Shown one piece after another: positions 4,761 to 6,421 of a stretch of DNA of 6,421 bases (positions within the stretch are counted from its first letter, which is position 1; every line of letters begins with the position of its first letter). Below the pieces are notes generated by a model. The model did not search any database and was not told the origin of the DNA. It saw only the letters and a program-made list of their open reading frames with translations. A program made the translations under genes and the position numbers. Origin of the DNA: Paracoccus sp. (in: a-proteobacteria) (GTDB lineage: Bacteria > Pseudomonadota > Alphaproteobacteria > Rhodobacterales > Rhodobacteraceae); NCBI GenBank assembly GCA_018056045.1, contig JAGPGI010000164.1, positions 1 through 6,421 of the forward strand. The letters run 5' to 3'.

Positions 4761-6421
4761 ATGACCAAAGCAGCCCCGGCACCCGGCATTGCGGACGACA
4801 CGCTGTTCGATCTGCGCTATGCCCGCAGCCATGACGATCTGTGGGGTATGCTGACGCGGCTTTACGGCGCGCATCCGGGGTTCGCGGCCTTCCGCAAGGG
4901 GCTGGACAAGGCGCTGCGGGATGCATGGCACCAGCGGCCCGATGACCTGAAACGGCTGGACATGATCCGCGATCTTGAACCGGACTGGTTCATGCGTCCC
5001 GGCATGGCCGGATACTGTTTCTATATCGACCGCTTCGCCAATGACCTGAAGGGCGTCGTCGGGCGGCTGGATTACCTGAAGGATCTGGGCATCAACTATG
5101 TCCATTTCATGCCCTGCCTGAAACCGCGCAAGGGCGACAATGACGGTGGCTATTCGGTGATGGATTACCGCGCCATCAACCCGCTTTACGGCGACATGGC
5201 GGATTTCGAGGCCGCGACCAAAGCCTGCCGCGACCGGGGCATCAGCGTCTGCGTCGATCTGGTGATCAACCACACCGCCAAGGAGCATCGCTGGGCCAAG
5301 GCCGCGCGCAAGGGCGATGCGAAATATCAGGACTATTACCTGATGTTTCCCGACGACACCCTGCCCAAGCAATACGAGAAAACCCTGACCGAGGTTTTCC
5401 CCGACAACGCGCCCGGCAACTTCACCTGGTACGAGGATTGCCAGCGTTGGGTCTGGACCACCTTCAACGAACATCAGTGGGACCTGAACTGGGCCAATCC
5501 GCAGGTGTTTCTGGAAATCACCGAGATCATGCTGAACCTTGCCAACAAGGGCGTCGAGATCATGCGGCTGGATGCTGTCGCCTTCCTGTGGAAGCGCATG
5601 GGCACCCGCTGCCAGTCCGAGCCCGAGGCGCATATGATCCTGCAAGCCCTGCGCGCCGCCTGCCGAATCGTTGCGCCATCCGTCATCCATCTGGAAGAGG
5701 CCATCGTCAGCCCCGAGGAAATGCTGCCCTATCTGGGCCGGGGCGAGCATGACGGCAAGGAAGGCAATCTGGCCTATCACAACTCGCTGATGGTGCAGTT
5801 CTGGTCGGCGCTCGCGTCGCGCGACACGCAGTTGATGACGCATGTGATGGCGACGCATTTTCCGGGCACGCTGACCAATGCGACCTACGCCAATTACCTG
5901 CGCTGCCATGACGATATCGGCTGGGCCGTCACCGACGAGGACGCCGCCGCCGTGGGTCTGAACGGCCGGCTGCACCGCGCTTTCCTGTCGGATTTCTACG
6001 AGGGCGTGTTCCCGGATTCCTTCGCCAAGGGCGAGCTGTTCCAATACAACCCCGAAACCGGCGACAAGCGGATCAGCGGCACCTGCGCCTCGCTTGCCGG
6101 GCTGGAAAAGGCCGAGGCGACCGGGGATGCCGAGGCCATCGACCGCGCCGTCGACCGCATCCTGATGGGCCATGCGCTGATGGCCAGCCATGCCGGGCTG
6201 CCCCTGATCTATATGGGCGACGAGATCGCGCTGCTGAACGATTACGGCTATCACGACTATCAGCCGCATGCCCATGACAGCCGCTGGCTGCACCGCCCGA
6301 TCATGGATTGGGACCGGGTTGAGGGTATGGCCTCGGCCCCCGACAGTGCGGCGGCGCGGGTGTTTTCGGGGCTGCGCCAGATGCTGGCGCGCCGTGCCGC
6401 GACGCCGGAGTTCCATGCCAG
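4761..6421 (+). CDS. Amylosucrase / sucrose hydrolase family GH13 enzyme (3' end outside window)
   Basis: The frame stays open for 553 codons and runs off the right edge; known amylosucrases have about 640 residues, so most of the catalytic part is present. Amylosucrase splits sucrose, releasing fructose and adding glucose to an alpha-1,4-glucan; close relatives simply hydrolyse sucrose. From Neisseria polysaccharea numbering as I recall it, the key residues align: nucleophile Asp271 (MRLDAVAFLWK), acid/base Glu313 (LEEAIV), third Asp384 in RCHDDIGW, plus His171 (DLVINH) and His383. The sucrose-pocket salt-bridge pair corresponds to Asp128 (NDGGYSV) and Arg508 (DSRWLHRP), and Arg229 lies in RWVWTTFN. 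An N-terminal helical region (about 15-75) precedes the barrel, as in the family. No signal peptide is seen, so it is probably cytoplasmic. The YHNSLMVQFWS segment resembles Deinococcus-type members. Transferase versus hydrolase cannot be decided. Context suggests it uses sucrose brought in by the divergent MFS protein. Confidence 0.93.
   Translation, partial: MTKAAPAPGIADDTLFDLRYARSHDDLWGMLTRLYGAHPGFAAFRKGLDKALRDAWHQRPDDLKRLDMIRDLEPDWFMRPGMAGYCFYIDRFANDLKGVVGRLDYLKDLGINYVHFMPCLKPRKGDNDGGYSVMDYRAINPLYGDMADFEAATKACRDRGISVCVDLVINHTAKEHRWAKAARKGDAKYQDYYLMFPDDTLPKQYEKTLTEVFPDNAPGNFTWYEDCQRWVWTTFNEHQWDLNWANPQVFLEITEIMLNLANKGVEIMRLDAVAFLWKRMGTRCQSEPEAHMILQALRAACRIVAPSVIHLEEAIVSPEEMLPYLGRGEHDGKEGNLAYHNSLMVQFWSALASRDTQLMTHVMATHFPGTLTNATYANYLRCHDDIGWAVTDEDAAAVGLNGRLHRAFLSDFYEGVFPDSFAKGELFQYNPETGDKRISGTCASLAGLEKAEATGDAEAIDRAVDRILMGHALMASHAGLPLIYMGDEIALLNDYGYHDYQPHAHDSRWLHRPIMDWDRVEGMASAPDSAAARVFSGLRQMLARRAATPEFHA

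Noticed and set aside
4728..6416. 562-codon open frame on the minus strand
   Set aside because: It lies opposite the amylosucrase gene, which has all catalytic motifs and a good ribosome binding site. The minus product has no recognisable domain and an unusual composition typical of antisense frames in G+C-rich coding DNA.

Overview
The window is G+C-rich throughout (about two thirds by eye). Its gene density, protein style and LacI/MFS types suggest an alphaproteobacterium, most likely Rhodobacterales (Paracoccus-like). That placement is a judgement from sequence style, not from a search.

Layout. Positions 1-298 hold the acidic, proline-rich C-terminal tail of an unidentified gene entering from the left. 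It is followed by two GC-rich hairpins. A complete tRNA-Thr(CGU) with an encoded CCA lies at 472-547, with a plausible promoter just upstream. A 265-bp spacer containing a perfect 13-bp tandem repeat leads to a LacI-family regulator (816-1844, + strand). A 37-nt hairpin at 1846-1882 separates it from a convergent minus-strand operon. In transcription order that operon is an SRPBCC/AHSA1-like protein (4312-3839), an MFS sugar transporter of sucrose/SLC45 type (3842-2427, 4-bp overlap with the gene before it) and a universal stress protein (2404-1904). A 448-bp divergent control region then precedes an amylosucrase-family GH13 enzyme (4761 to beyond the right edge, + strand). This last gene is open to the window end, so a stop-to-stop ORF search can miss it; the long minus-strand frame opposite it is a shadow.

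How the parts fit. LacI regulator, SUT/SLC45-like symporter and amylosucrase together resemble the core of the Xanthomonas sucrose utilisation (sux) locus: regulator, inner-membrane sucrose transporter, amylosucrase/sucrose hydrolase. The inferred model is that intact sucrose enters through the MFS protein and is split in the cytoplasm into fructose plus glucose or glucan. The LacI protein would control both divergent units through a perfect 16-bp palindrome with a central CG (4513-4528). That palindrome lies between putative -35 and -10 boxes directed at the amylosucrase gene.

The points most worth a second look are the palindrome/promoter arrangement, a long and potentially structured leader in front of the amylosucrase gene, and the placing of an SRPBCC protein and a universal stress protein in the same operon as the sugar transporter. 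I saw no CRISPR array, insertion sequence, phage gene or obviously novel defence system.
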